This document shows, piece by piece, positions 1-8,260 of a stretch of 40,060 bases of DNA. The translations under genes and the position numbers were made by a program. The notes below the pieces were generated by a model that did no database searches, was not told where the DNA came from, and worked only from the letters and a program-made list of their open reading frames with translations. This stretch comes from Archaeoglobales archaeon. Its GTDB lineage: Archaea > Halobacteriota > Archaeoglobi > Archaeoglobales > Archaeoglobaceae. The stretch spans positions 1 to 40,060 of the forward strand of contig QMZC01000009.1 of assembly GCA_003662995.1 (NCBI GenBank), in the 5' to 3' direction. The number at the start of each line of letters is the position of its first letter. Position 1 is the stretch's first letter.

Positions 1-771
1 TATGGATCGCAGGGAACGGGCAAGACATCATACAGTTTGCATGTTGCGGCAGATGTTTACGGTTGTTGGAACACAGCTTTGAAGCACCTCTTCTTTAGTC
101 CCCTTGATGCAATTGATAAAATGCTGAAGACATTAGAGAGGCTTGAAGCTGGAGAGGGAGAAAGGATAAAGGTACTGATAATGGATGATGCGGGAATTTG
201 GTTGAGTAAATCCACATGGTGGGAAGATAGCAAGCAAGAGTTTGCCGAATTGTTCGATCTGATAAGGTCAGTATGTAGCTGCGTAATCTTCAACAGTCCC
301 GGAAACAATGTCATCGGGCGGATCATGAATGAGATCATGCTGAGGGTAAAAATTACTGAAATTGATGCTAAAATGAGTGAGATGCTAAGAGACATGGGTT
401 ACAAAATAGATTCTACTAAGTATAGACTCGCAGTTCTTTACAGCCACAAGCTTACGCCAAAGTTTCAGGGATACATCAAGAAGGAGGCTTATGACGTCTT
501 TCCTCTCCACTATCCTGTCTATGAGGAATACAATAGGATCAGGCTGAAGGTTGTGAAGCAGAAGCTCATTAATGTCAAACAAGTGCTTGAGACAAAGAGA
601 AAAGAAAGGATGATTGTAGAAGGGCAGATAAATGAGAATTTACTGGACGAACAGATTGTTGAACTGTTAAAGCTGGGATTACCCAAACACAGGATAGCCA
701 AAATCTTAGGAATTTCATCAAGAACACTTTATGACAAGTTAAAAAAATTAAGAATCAACTCACTTCAATAA
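1..771 (+). CDS. P-loop ATPase with C-terminal helix-turn-helix, 5' truncated
   Basis: The reading frame is open from the first base, so the start codon lies outside the window. Residues just inside the edge read GSQGTGKTS, a Walker A loop (bases 4-30). A Walker B-like strand VLIMDDAG follows near bases 172-195. The last ~40 residues look like a Fis/resolvase-type helix-turn-helix (GLPKHRIAKILGISSRTLYDKL). Small ATPases of this shape with a terminal HTH are typical of archaeal plasmids, viruses and integrated elements; that assignment is inference. The first ATG inside the window (37) lies after the P-loop and is not the true start. The gene converges with and overlaps the next one by 12 bp. 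The exact role (replication, partition or packaging) cannot be told. Confidence 0.7.
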   Translation, partial: YGSQGTGKTSYSLHVAADVYGCWNTALKHLFFSPLDAIDKMLKTLERLEAGEGERIKVLIMDDAGIWLSKSTWWEDSKQEFAELFDLIRSVCSCVIFNSPGNNVIGRIMNEIMLRVKITEIDAKMSEMLRDMGYKIDSTKYRLAVLYSHKLTPKFQGYIKKEAYDVFPLHYPVYEEYNRIRLKVVKQKLINVKQVLETKRKERMIVEGQINENLLDEQIVELLKLGLPKHRIAKILGISSRTLYDKLKKLRINSLQ

Positions 772-963
772 CCCCTTATCCCTCAAAAACATCTCCAAGC
801 CAATGTTTACTGCCATTGAAATCGTTATGCCATTCTTTTTTAAAATTTTTATAAAGTCTTCATATACATATACTCCTATAGTTATCTTCTTAGGTTTTAC
901 TAAACCCAGCTTATCCAAAACTGCAAGGTATTCGTGTGTACCGACTTCACCCTGTATCATCAT
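760..963 (-). CDS. small ribbon-helix-helix-like protein
   Basis: A 67-residue protein starting ATG-ATG with a good ribosome binding site (GAGAGGTGG, directly upstream) and a possible TATA element further up. The middle reads KKITIGVYVYEDFIKILK, a beta strand then helix, followed by a second helix (ISMAVNIGLEMFLRDKG). That is the order of a ribbon-helix-helix DNA-binding fold, here with a short N-terminal extension. It converges with the P-loop ATPase gene and shares its last 12 bp. Small RHH regulators beside such ATPases are common in archaeal mobile elements. The fold call rests on pattern only. Confidence 0.5.
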   Translation of the reverse strand: MMIQGEVGTHEYLAVLDKLGLVKPKKITIGVYVYEDFIKILKKNGITISMAVNIGLEMFLRDKGLLK

Positions 964-1348
964 CCACCTCTCACAGGTAATTAAACACCTCGCAACAGTT
1001 TAAAACCAAGGCACTCTCATCTCCAACCAGTCTCGTTATTCCAAGTAAGATGTAATACTAAGAGTATATAAAGGGTGCAAGTTTGTTACTTATCTATCTA
1101 TCGAGAATTACAATAAATAAACTTCATCTTTTTATTTTGTTTCAATAAATTATTAGCTGTTGTTATAATTTATCTTATCCTTTCTTTGGTGTTACTCTAC
1201 AACTATATTCATCATGATTTGTTACATACCAAAAATAGGGATGTAACCCTACGTTACCAATACTGGGAGGCGGGACTAAAACGCTGGGGTGACTCCCTAC
1301 TATTTTTTACTTTTACTTTCACTTTAAAACAGTTAAAAATTTACAAAA
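964..1348. other. gene-free region with a TATA-like box and two hairpins
   Basis: No convincing gene is seen in these 385 bases. A strong TATA-like element (tatataaag, 1065-1073) points rightward but no open frame follows it. At 1236-1251 TAGGG and CCCTA flank a six-base loop. At 1265-1297 GGGAG and CTCCC bracket a G+C-rich insert, followed by T runs at 1302-1320. The second half is much richer in G+C than its surroundings. It may be a small structured RNA, a terminator for rightward transcription, or a scar of the element to the left. Confidence 0.35.
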
Positions 1349-2437
1349 TTAAAATTTTTTTAACATATCCACAAACCTGTCAAAGAAAAAGTAAGTGTCA
1401 TGTGGTCCAGGTCCAGCTTCAGGATGATACTGCACAGTTATCAACGGAAAATCTTCATGAACCATACCCTCAACAGTGTGGTCATTAAGGTTTATCTGCG
1501 TGACTTTCAAACGCCTTGGCAAACTTTTTTCATCAACTGCAAATCCATGATTCTGGCTTGAAATGAAAACCCTTCCAGTCTCAAAATCTTTGACGGGTTG
1601 ATTTGCTCCTCTATGCCCAAATTTCAGCTTGAACGTTTTTGCCCCCAAAGCTAAGGCAGTTAATTGATGTCCTAAGCAAATCCCAGCCATTGGTAGCTTT
1701 CCAGCTAATTTTGCGATCGTTTCAATCGTCTCCTTAACCCTTGCTGGGTCTCCCGGGCCATTTGACACAAAAACTCCGTCGGGATCCATTTCCAAGATTT
1801 TATTGGCTGGATAGTTGTACGGAACGAGAGTTACGTTCACTCCCCTCTTCAACAACTGCCTTAATATGCTTAGCTTTATTCCGCAATCAATCAAAACGAC
1901 CTCAAATTTTGGCTTCTCAGCTTCGTATTTTTTAGGTTCTTTAACGCAAACTTTGTCTACTAAATCAATCTCGGTTATTGATGGCTGTTCAACAGCCCTC
2001 TTTAACAGTTTCTCTTTATCCAAATCATCTCCAACTGCTAAAACAGCCTTCATCGCCCCATAAATTCTCGTTTTCTTTGTTAAAGCTCTAGTATCAACTC
2101 CTTCAATTCCCGGAACATCGTACTGCTTAAGCAGTTCATCAACGCTCATCTCACTTCTCCAATTGCTTGGGTGTTTGCACAACTCCTTAACTACAAAACC
2201 CTCAACCTTAACACCATCACTCTCAAAATCTTCTGTGCAAACACCGTAATTTCCAATTAATGGATAGGTCATCATCAGTATTTGCCCAGCATAGCTTGGG
2301 TCTGTTAGAGCTTCAACGTATCCAGTCATTGATGTGTTGAAAACTAACTCCCCTTCAACAGTCTTTTCTGCTCCGAATGCTATTCCTTCCACATACGTTC
2401 CATCTTCAATTGCCAATGCTGCCTTCATGCTATTCAT
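1349..2437 (-). CDS. carA: carbamoyl-phosphate synthase small (glutaminase) subunit
   Basis: This subunit hydrolyses glutamine and feeds ammonia to the large subunit, for pyrimidine and arginine synthesis. The N-terminal CarA domain (ALAIEDGTYVEGIAFGAE, FNTSMTGYVE) is followed by a class I glutamine amidotransferase domain with SNGPGDP, GICLGHQ (nucleophile Cys about residue 254) and QYHPE. I chose ATG 2437 because GGAGG lies six bases ahead of it; ATG 2428 is the alternative. A longer in-frame start at 2473 would run deeper into purC and lacks support. With the 2437 start it has 362 residues, a normal length, and overlaps the purC stop by 8 bp, so translation is probably coupled. No carB lies next to it in this window. 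Confidence 0.95.
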   Translation of the reverse strand: MNSMKAALAIEDGTYVEGIAFGAEKTVEGELVFNTSMTGYVEALTDPSYAGQILMMTYPLIGNYGVCTEDFESDGVKVEGFVVKELCKHPSNWRSEMSVDELLKQYDVPGIEGVDTRALTKKTRIYGAMKAVLAVGDDLDKEKLLKRAVEQPSITEIDLVDKVCVKEPKKYEAEKPKFEVVLIDCGIKLSILRQLLKRGVNVTLVPYNYPANKILEMDPDGVFVSNGPGDPARVKETIETIAKLAGKLPMAGICLGHQLTALALGAKTFKLKFGHRGANQPVKDFETGRVFISSQNHGFAVDEKSLPRRLKVTQINLNDHTVEGMVHEDFPLITVQYHPEAGPGPHDTYFFFDRFVDMLKKF

Positions 2438-3440
2438 ACTTTTCCTCCAACTCCTTAATCGTTTTAACAACATCCTTCAAGCTTGGCACATCAAAGAACC
2501 TTATTGATGTAATTTCATTGCACAAAGCCTTGTACATGTCCTCAACAACCATCCTCAATTCACTTGGTAGTTTTGGTGGAATTCCAATCTTTTCCCTCCA
2601 ACCACTAGCATCAGTACCTTTAACCATTTCAAGCTTTTTATACCATTCAGTGGTTTTGTAATATGCCCTCAAAACCTCCTTACTCATCTCTATGCCATTG
2701 TAGCTGAACCTGCACTCATCTGGTGTGCCAAGAGCATCAACAACCATGAATTGCCTTTTATCATCAAAAGCAACCTCAATTTTCCCATCTTCGTTTGTCA
2801 GTCCAACTTTCTCCACCTCTTTCGTTATTATATCGTCAACTTTCAACGTTAGCTTGATTAGCTCATCAAACTCATCATCACTCAGTCCTGCAATGCTTTT
2901 AGCCTCTTCATAGCTTAGATATCTGTCTTTATCTTCAAGCTTTGTACTGAAATCAACGATTGGCTTTTCGAGTTTTTTGTCTATAACCAATTCATCCAAG
3001 CCAAACTGCTCCAAGCTGATTTCCTTATTTTTCAACCTCCTCAAAAAACTTGAGCCTTTTGTTATTACATTTCTGTAAATAATCTCCAACGGAATCAGAA
3101 AATTTGATTTCTCAACTTTAAATATATCATAGCCACTTTCGGGCTTTATGACCCTTACCAATTTAACCTCCATCACGTTTGTTGGACTCTCCAACTCCTT
3201 TAAGCTTTTAACCTCATCGTTTTCTATCAAACCCACATAGTGATTTTCTATTCCCTTCTTGTTTAAAATTTCAAAGAAGTGTGATGTGATTAAGCATAAG
3301 CTTTTTCCTTTGCCCTCGATTTTGTCGGGCATCTCACCATAATCGAAAACGGAGTATCTGTCGCTGAATACAAATCTACCTAAGCCCAACTGGTTGTCTT
3401 TTGCCTCCTTTAAAACGACCAAATCCTTTACGCTACCCAT
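2430..3440 (-). CDS. purC: phosphoribosylaminoimidazole-succinocarboxamide (SAICAR) synthase
   Basis: Converts CAIR plus aspartate and ATP to SAICAR in purine synthesis. The family signature is visible as IPLEIIYRNVITKGSSFLRR, with VDALGTPDECRFS further on and an N-terminal strand-rich ATP-grasp-like region (GSVKDLVVLKEAKDNQLG). At 336 residues it is the longer archaeal/eukaryotic-type version. ATG 3440 is chosen over the in-frame ATG 3461 because a TATA-like box (gttttaaagt, 3461-3470) sits about 25 bases upstream, as in a leaderless archaeal transcript. It is the first gene of a two-gene operon with carA, pairing a purine and a pyrimidine enzyme. Confidence 0.93.
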   Translation of the reverse strand: MGSVKDLVVLKEAKDNQLGLGRFVFSDRYSVFDYGEMPDKIEGKGKSLCLITSHFFEILNKKGIENHYVGLIENDEVKSLKELESPTNVMEVKLVRVIKPESGYDIFKVEKSNFLIPLEIIYRNVITKGSSFLRRLKNKEISLEQFGLDELVIDKKLEKPIVDFSTKLEDKDRYLSYEEAKSIAGLSDDEFDELIKLTLKVDDIITKEVEKVGLTNEDGKIEVAFDDKRQFMVVDALGTPDECRFSYNGIEMSKEVLRAYYKTTEWYKKLEMVKGTDASGWREKIGIPPKLPSELRMVVEDMYKALCNEITSIRFFDVPSLKDVVKTIKELEEKYE

Positions 3441-3460
3441 CGAACTATGTTTTGCTAGCA

Positions 3461-3470
3461 ACTTTAAAAC
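3461..3470 (-). promoter_or_regulatory. TATA-like box of purC-carA
   Basis: On the minus strand the sequence reads gttttaaagt. It is centred about 25 bases before the purC ATG at 3440, the spacing expected for a leaderless transcript, and supports the shorter purC start. Confidence 0.5.
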
Positions 3471-3607
3471 TTTTCTCGAATTGATTTGTTTTTTGAGAGA
3501 TATATACGCTAATTAATATCTCTGGCAGTCAAATTTAAATTTTAAAAACGAGTTTCGTTAAAATTTATCTAAAATTTATTTAATCTCTCAACAGAGCGTA
3601 AGTGAGT

Positions 3608-5414
3608 TCATAAAAATCCAAAACCCTTAGTAAGGAACATTATGAATAGCATAACTCCAAATCTCATTAAGTAGTCTACAGTTGAGATTGCCCTACCACT
3701 TTGCAAAATTGCATTCCTAAAACCTAGTAATTTTTGAATTTTCTTTTTTATTATCGTTACCCTCATTAAGTTGTAGCTCTTTTTGGATTTCCCTAAGTTG
3801 TGCGAACTTTATATTTCTAACAGTGCTACTAATTGCAAAGAATACTAGTGATGAAGGCAACAAAATGAATAATCCAAATAACGTAAGCCTTATGTATTTC
3901 CAGTCTAATATCTTTGAAAGTTTTAAGTTAATACCACTTTCCAACGCTAAGAGCAATTTGTTAAAGGATCCATCTAAAACAACTCTGAAAGATTCACTAG
4001 TGTAATATACTATCTTCAAAACATCGGTAAAGACTAAAAACGTCGTAGTTGCTATGACCGATACATATATCGCTACTTCAACTATTTTATTGAAAAATTC
4101 AATTGTAAACAAATCATTATATTTGTGTAGTCCCATCTCCCCAGAACGATACCCCCATTCTAAATAGCAAAGGTAAGGTAAAGTTATCAAATGCTGAAAA
4201 ACTGCTATAAAAAACGGAAAAAGTGGAATAAAGTATACGAAGACTATTAATAACGTTGTTATATCTGCTATCCTAGAACCTAAATAGAAGTAAATTAATG
4301 CAATTACAACGAATAAAACTAAAGCAACAAAGGGTTGGAGAGTTAGATTCTGTCCATACACTTCTATTATTTTTTCGCCTAGTATTCTCTCCTTTTCACC
4401 GTAAATCTTTATTAAATTTTCAATAAACAATCTGCACCACAGTAACCAGGGTATGAGCATAAAGATCAATAATATTGAGAGAATTGAACAAAAAAAGGAA
4501 GTGTCTTCTTTAAGTAATGGTAACAGCAATGGATTTAAAATTAGATTGTAAAGTGAGATAAGTAGAATCGGGTAACCAACTATATCAACGAGCCATGATG
4601 TCCATGAACTTATTGTGAGCCACGAAAATGCGAATCCGCAGACCATTTTTATTCGTGAAATCCTTAGAAATTTTTGAAATACGAGGAAAATACAAAATAA
4701 GATGAAGCTAAATACAAGGGTTAGTTCCAAAGTAAACTTAAAAAAAGGCAGAGGTAAAACATTAAGGATAAGATAAGTTGGGAAAACAAAGAAAATGATG
4801 TAAATAAAAGTAGAGGAAACTAATACTTTTGGATTAAGATTTGATCTAAAATTTTTAAATGTAACTATTTTTCCATTACCAAACAAATCTAACAGCTTTT
4901 TTGTTATGGGTCTGACCAGAAGTTCTTCGGTGTAGTGGTAAAACCAATCACTGTATCCAAAGGTTTTAAACGAATTTTCACCAGCGACGACTCTAAGACA
5001 GTTTATTGTGCCACACTCACACGAATCAATCACTACTTCGCTTGGAAGAAGTTTCGACCAATATTTAAATCTGCACTTACATTTTGCAAAAAACCAATCT
5101 TCATCTTTAATATCACACTCTTCATTTTTTTTCCACAGCTCCGATATTTAAATTCACATACATTTGAAGGTAAATAATTTTGAAACTCGTAAACTTGAAA
5201 ACCTTGTGGGATTACGGCTTTATTTTCAGCATTACAAATTAAACAGCGATAGCTTACTATATTCATTGGTATTTCTTTTTCACAATTGGAGCATCGGTGA
5301 GTATATAGCTGAATGTTTTTTTAGCCTTTCCCTTTTTATTGTTAATTCTATTGTTTCCCCACATTCGGGACAACAAAATTTTATTCTGATATTTTCGTTT
5401 TGTGGTGATCTCAT
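3608..5414 (-). pseudogene. zinc-ribbon/multispan membrane protein gene with two compensating frameshifts and a possible third
   Basis: Three overlapping frames read as one protein. From ATG 5414 the frame gives CPECGETIELTIKRERLK. After an A7 run (5316-5322) a +1 shift is needed to continue with HRCSNCEKEIP, CLICNAENK and CEFKYRSCGKK. After an A8 run (5125-5132) a -1 shift returns to the first frame with NEECDIKDEDWFFAKCKCRF, SCECGTINC and then eight or nine hydrophobic segments down to a stop at 3717. Joined, it is about 565 residues: several CxxC zinc ribbons, then an integral membrane domain. Near the end, removing one T in the TTTT before the stop would add 36 residues with a further hydrophobic helix, ending at 3608. 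Separate short starts (5266, 5033) are probably artefacts of the shifts. I do not recognise the family. It may be a true pseudogene, slippage-rescued, or affected by read errors. Confidence 0.6.
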
Positions 5415-5562
5415 TCTCTATAAACTAATTTATTGCTTTGTTAAAAAGCTTATGATAACCAAACACCAAGAGATACGTCAACATTTAATTCTACACAATA
5501 GCTCAACTACAAACAGGATTCCTATTGGAAATAAGAATTGATTATTAACTTTCTGGAGAAGG

Positions 5563-5570
5563 TTTATATT
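5563..5570 (+). promoter_or_regulatory. TATA-like box of pyrD
   Basis: The element tttatatt is centred about 26 bases ahead of the pyrD ATG at 5592, which suggests a leaderless transcript and argues for that ATG rather than the TTG six bases earlier. Confidence 0.5.
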
Positions 5571-5591
5571 CTCGCCAATTAATTTTTGCCA

Positions 5592-6473
5592 ATGCTTGAA
5601 GTTGAGCTTTGCAATCTAAAGCTAAAGAACCCCATGATACTCGCAAGTGGCGTGTTGGGAAATACATCAGCATCTTTATACAGAATGGCTGAGGATGCTG
5701 GGGCAGTTGTAACGAAATCGGTTGGATTGGATGCAAGAGAGGGTTACAAAAATCCGACTGTAATTAATTACGCTCACGGCTTGATTAATGCAATTGGATT
5801 GGCATCACCCGACGCTAAAACGTTTGCCAAGGAGCTTGAAAAATACGTGAAGATTTCGCCACTCATCGTAAGCCTTTACGCCTTCTCTGCTGAAGAGTTT
5901 GCTGAATTGACCAAATTTTTCCCCATGGCTGATGCGTTTGAACTGAATTTGAGTTGCCCCCATGTAAAGAAAGCTGGCTTGGAGATAGGTAGTGATGCCG
6001 AATTGGTTAAAGACGTTGTTTTGTCTGTAAAAAAGAGTACAAACAAACCTGTGTTCGCAAAGCTGTCTGCTATGACAAACGTTGTTGAGATTGCTAAGGC
6101 TGCTGAGGAGGCTAAAGCTGATGCAATCGTTGTAACAAACACTCTAAAAGGCATGGCTATAGACATAATGAGCAGAAAGCCAATTTTGAGCAATATTAGT
6201 GGTGGTGTGAGTGGGGAGGCGATAAAGCCAATATCCTTAAAGTGCGTCTGGGATTTGTATGAGGAGTTAAGCATTCCAATAATCGGCGTTGGAGGCATAA
6301 CAACTTGGAAAGATATCGTAGAATTTATGTTAGCTGGGGCAACAGCCGTTCAAATCGGTTCAGCCATCTTCTACAGCTCAAGGTATTTTTACAGCTTAAA
6401 GGAGAGTTTGATAGCCTATACAAGATGGACTAAGGAGAGCTTGGCTGATTTAATTGGGAAGGCCCACAGTTGA
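5592..6473 (+). CDS. pyrD: dihydroorotate dehydrogenase, class 1B-type catalytic subunit
   Basis: Oxidises dihydroorotate to orotate, the fourth step of pyrimidine synthesis, in the cytoplasm with FMN. The TIM-barrel features are clear: an N-terminal LKLKNPMILASGVLG, the active-site loop LNLSCPHVKKAG with the catalytic Cys of class 1B, KPVFAKLSA, VVTNTLKGMAID, and the FMN phosphate region IIGVGGITTWKDIVEFMLAGA then VQIGSAIF. It is 293 residues, normal for the family. The start follows a TATA-like box by about 26 bases; the TTG two codons upstream is less likely. Class 1B enzymes usually pair with a PyrK electron-transfer subunit; none lies beside it here. Confidence 0.93.
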   Translation: MLEVELCNLKLKNPMILASGVLGNTSASLYRMAEDAGAVVTKSVGLDAREGYKNPTVINYAHGLINAIGLASPDAKTFAKELEKYVKISPLIVSLYAFSAEEFAELTKFFPMADAFELNLSCPHVKKAGLEIGSDAELVKDVVLSVKKSTNKPVFAKLSAMTNVVEIAKAAEEAKADAIVVTNTLKGMAIDIMSRKPILSNISGGVSGEAIKPISLKCVWDLYEELSIPIIGVGGITTWKDIVEFMLAGATAVQIGSAIFYSSRYFYSLKESLIAYTRWTKESLADLIGKAHS

Positions 6474-6595
6474 TTATTTGAGGTTTGATTGTTCAATACC
6501 GTTTTACAACTTTTGGTTAATTTACTTTCCTAAGATTCTTATTTCTTATTATTATATTATTACTATATTTGAAACTGTAGTATCCAAAATAATCC

Positions 6596-7204
6596 TCAGA
6601 TTTTAACGAATCTTACGGCAATTTTATCAAATTTTTTGTCAAAATCGACAATAGCAGCCTCACCACTATACGCCATCCCTACTTTGACGATAAGTGTGTT
6701 TTTGTATTTGGCTACTCCCTGATGCTCGTGGACATGAGCACAAAAAACGATCTTTGGTGTCTTCTCTTCAATCCAATTCATTATTGCTATACTTCCAATT
6801 GATCTGCCGTTTACATCATCAAAAAAACCATAGGGTGGAGTGTGAAATAATGCGACTTCTCCACTCAATTCTGCAATACTCCACTCTATTTCAACTTCGT
6901 CAAACTCTAAGGGTGTGTGAAGGGGAGTAATGTTGCTCCCACCAAATCCCACGAATTTTATTCCTTCAAATTCTTCCTCTTTCATGTGCAGTGAAACCCC
7001 CCTCTGTTCTAACACTTTGACAACCTCATTTGTATCAACATTTCCTGGAATTGCGAATACTTTACAATCGAAATCCAAAACGTGTTCAACTAAGGATACG
7101 TCACCCACCCCGGTAATATCACCAAGAATAAAGACAGCATCAAACCCTTCTTTTGGCTTCCCAATCAACCTATCGTGTATGTCGGCTATAACCAAGACTC
7201 TCAT
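6596..7204 (-). CDS. calcineurin-like metallophosphoesterase
   Basis: A 202-residue two-metal phosphoesterase. The metal-binding blocks appear in order: DIHDR near the N-terminus, GDITG, GNVD, HTPPYG and HVHE. Members of this archaeal group (YfcE/MJ0936-like in outline) act on phosphodiesters or phosphomonoesters; the substrate here cannot be told. The start at 7204 rather than the in-frame 7225 is supported by a TATA-like run (ctatttattttg on the minus strand, 7224-7235) about 26 bases upstream. It stands alone, with pyrD ending before it on the other strand. Confidence 0.8.
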   Translation of the reverse strand: MRVLVIADIHDRLIGKPKEGFDAVFILGDITGVGDVSLVEHVLDFDCKVFAIPGNVDTNEVVKVLEQRGVSLHMKEEEFEGIKFVGFGGSNITPLHTPLEFDEVEIEWSIAELSGEVALFHTPPYGFFDDVNGRSIGSIAIMNWIEEKTPKIVFCAHVHEHQGVAKYKNTLIVKVGMAYSGEAAIVDFDKKFDKIAVRFVKI

Positions 7205-7353
7205 AAATTTAGACCAAATTTGCAAAATAAATAGGCTACGGTTGGATTTCTATAAATTTCTTGTAACTCAAATAATACAACGTTCTGTAATCTATTATTT
7301 TCCAATCTTTGGCAGTATTATCAAAAAAATGAATGGGTAGGGCAACTTTACAA

Positions 7354-7587
7354 CTATCGAGGTGTTGTTTGACGGGAGCTTGTATTCACTACAATCTCCC
7401 TTAGTAATAACTTCCCTATCTTGATCTCTAACCTCATTTTCTCTGGCAGATCTACTTTGTTCAGAGGTTTAAAACACATCAATTCGGTGAAAACTATTTT
7501 TGCAATCCTCGAAACAAAAACACCGCATGTTAGTTTTGTGTTTAGCGAAACACTAACAAGCTGGTTTAGCAATGATAATAAAAGCAA
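7354..7587 (-). pseudogene. remnant of a DUF104-type antitoxin / PIN toxin pair
   Basis: A 77-codon frame whose middle reads FKPLNKVDLPEKMRLEIKIG, very like the core of DUF104 (AF2212-type) antitoxins, which normally begin ENGVFKPL. The expected upstream part is out of frame: DVF appears in the neighbouring frame just before a TTTT run at the junction. After the antitoxin-like core it runs into REIVVNTSS, similar to the first strand of a PIN-domain toxin, and then stops. I read this as a decayed VapBC-like pair fused and truncated by small deletions. It could instead be a chance frame; the resemblance is limited to about 30 residues. Confidence 0.4.
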
Positions 7588-7603
7588 GGTTTAAATTCTT
7601 GAG

Positions 7604-8194
7604 ATGCATGTTGAGATAGGAATGCAGATGGGGGAGAGGTTCATAAAGTTCCTTCAGAAAATTGAGGAGCACATCAAAATTCTTCAAAGGGAGATAGACC
7701 TGAATCAAGTTAAGGAGATGATTGGTGTAATTGAAAATTCTGAGTCGATTTTTGTCATGGGTGCTGGTAGGAGCGGTTTCATTGCAAAAGCCTTTGCGAT
7801 GCGTTTGATGCACCTCGGCTATAACGTCTATGTTGTTGGAGAAACAGTAACCCCAAGGATTGGTAAAAATGACGTTTTGATAGCCATTTCTGGATCAGGA
7901 GAGACAACGTCTGTCGTAAATATAAGTAGAAAAGCTAAGGAAATTGTAAATTCAAAGATAATAGCTGTAACGAACAACAAAAATTCTACACTCGCAAAGT
8001 TAAGTGACGTTGTTGTGCTGTTAAAGGGGAAAATAAAAACTGAGAGGAATGAAGAAATTGCGAAGATAGCTCCATTAGGAACAATGTTTGAGCTGACAGC
8101 AATGATCTTCCTCGACGCAATTATCGCAGAATTGATGGCAATTAAGCATTTAACCGAGAAAGATCTGGAGGCAAAACATGCTGTTTTAGAGTAA
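7604..8194 (+). CDS. hxlB: 6-phospho-3-hexuloisomerase (SIS domain)
   Basis: Interconverts hexulose-6-phosphate and fructose-6-phosphate. With hexulose-phosphate synthase it forms the ribulose monophosphate pathway, which archaea lacking the oxidative pentose phosphate route run backwards to make ribulose-5-phosphate. The SIS fold shows FVMGAGRSGFIAKAFAMRL, AISGSGETTSVV and VTNNKNSTLAKLSD, and the family C-terminus (HLTEKDLEAKHAVLE) is intact. At 196 residues it matches the usual length. No hexulose-phosphate synthase gene is next to it. Alternative in-frame ATGs at 7622 and 7628 exist; 7604 is kept as the longest. The stop codon lies in an 18-bp tandem duplication. Confidence 0.85.
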   Translation: MHVEIGMQMGERFIKFLQKIEEHIKILQREIDLNQVKEMIGVIENSESIFVMGAGRSGFIAKAFAMRLMHLGYNVYVVGETVTPRIGKNDVLIAISGSGETTSVVNISRKAKEIVNSKIIAVTNNKNSTLAKLSDVVVLLKGKIKTERNEEIAKIAPLGTMFELTAMIFLDAIIAELMAIKHLTEKDLEAKHAVLE

Positions 8195-8213
8195 TTGGCT
8201 GTTTTAGAGTAAT
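8180..8213 (+). repeat. 18-bp tandem duplication over the hxlB stop
   Basis: gctgttttagagtaat occurs at 8180-8195 and again at 8198-8213, a period of 18. The second copy repeats the last four codons and stop of hxlB in frame (AVLE-stop, L, AVLE-stop). It looks like a recent slippage duplication and gives a back-up stop codon. Confidence 0.85.
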
Positions 8214-8230
8214 CAATTGTATCATCGTAA

Positions 8231-8240
8231 AATTTATTAT
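8231..8240 (+). promoter_or_regulatory. TATA-like box of the cysteine-rich gene
   Basis: aatttattat is centred about 26 bases before ATG 8261. It supports a leaderless transcript starting at the signal peptide ATG, upstream of the first frameshift. Confidence 0.45.
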
Positions 8241-8260
8241 TGATTGTGTAAACCTATAGT

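Noticed and set aside
1186-1488. Open frame of 100 codons on the plus strand over the end of carA
   Set aside because: It runs antisense through conserved carA and has no protein-like composition or start signal.
2437-2473. Upstream start for carA at 2473
   Set aside because: The extra residues are basic and unlike the family, and GGAGG sits before ATG 2437 instead.
5033-5266. Separate 77-residue zinc-finger gene
   Set aside because: Its cysteine motifs continue into neighbouring frames at A-runs on both sides, so it is better read as a middle part of one frameshifted gene.
5164-5541. 125-codon plus-strand frame upstream of pyrD
   Set aside because: It is antisense to the zinc-ribbon coding segment, whose CxxC motifs clearly lie on the minus strand.
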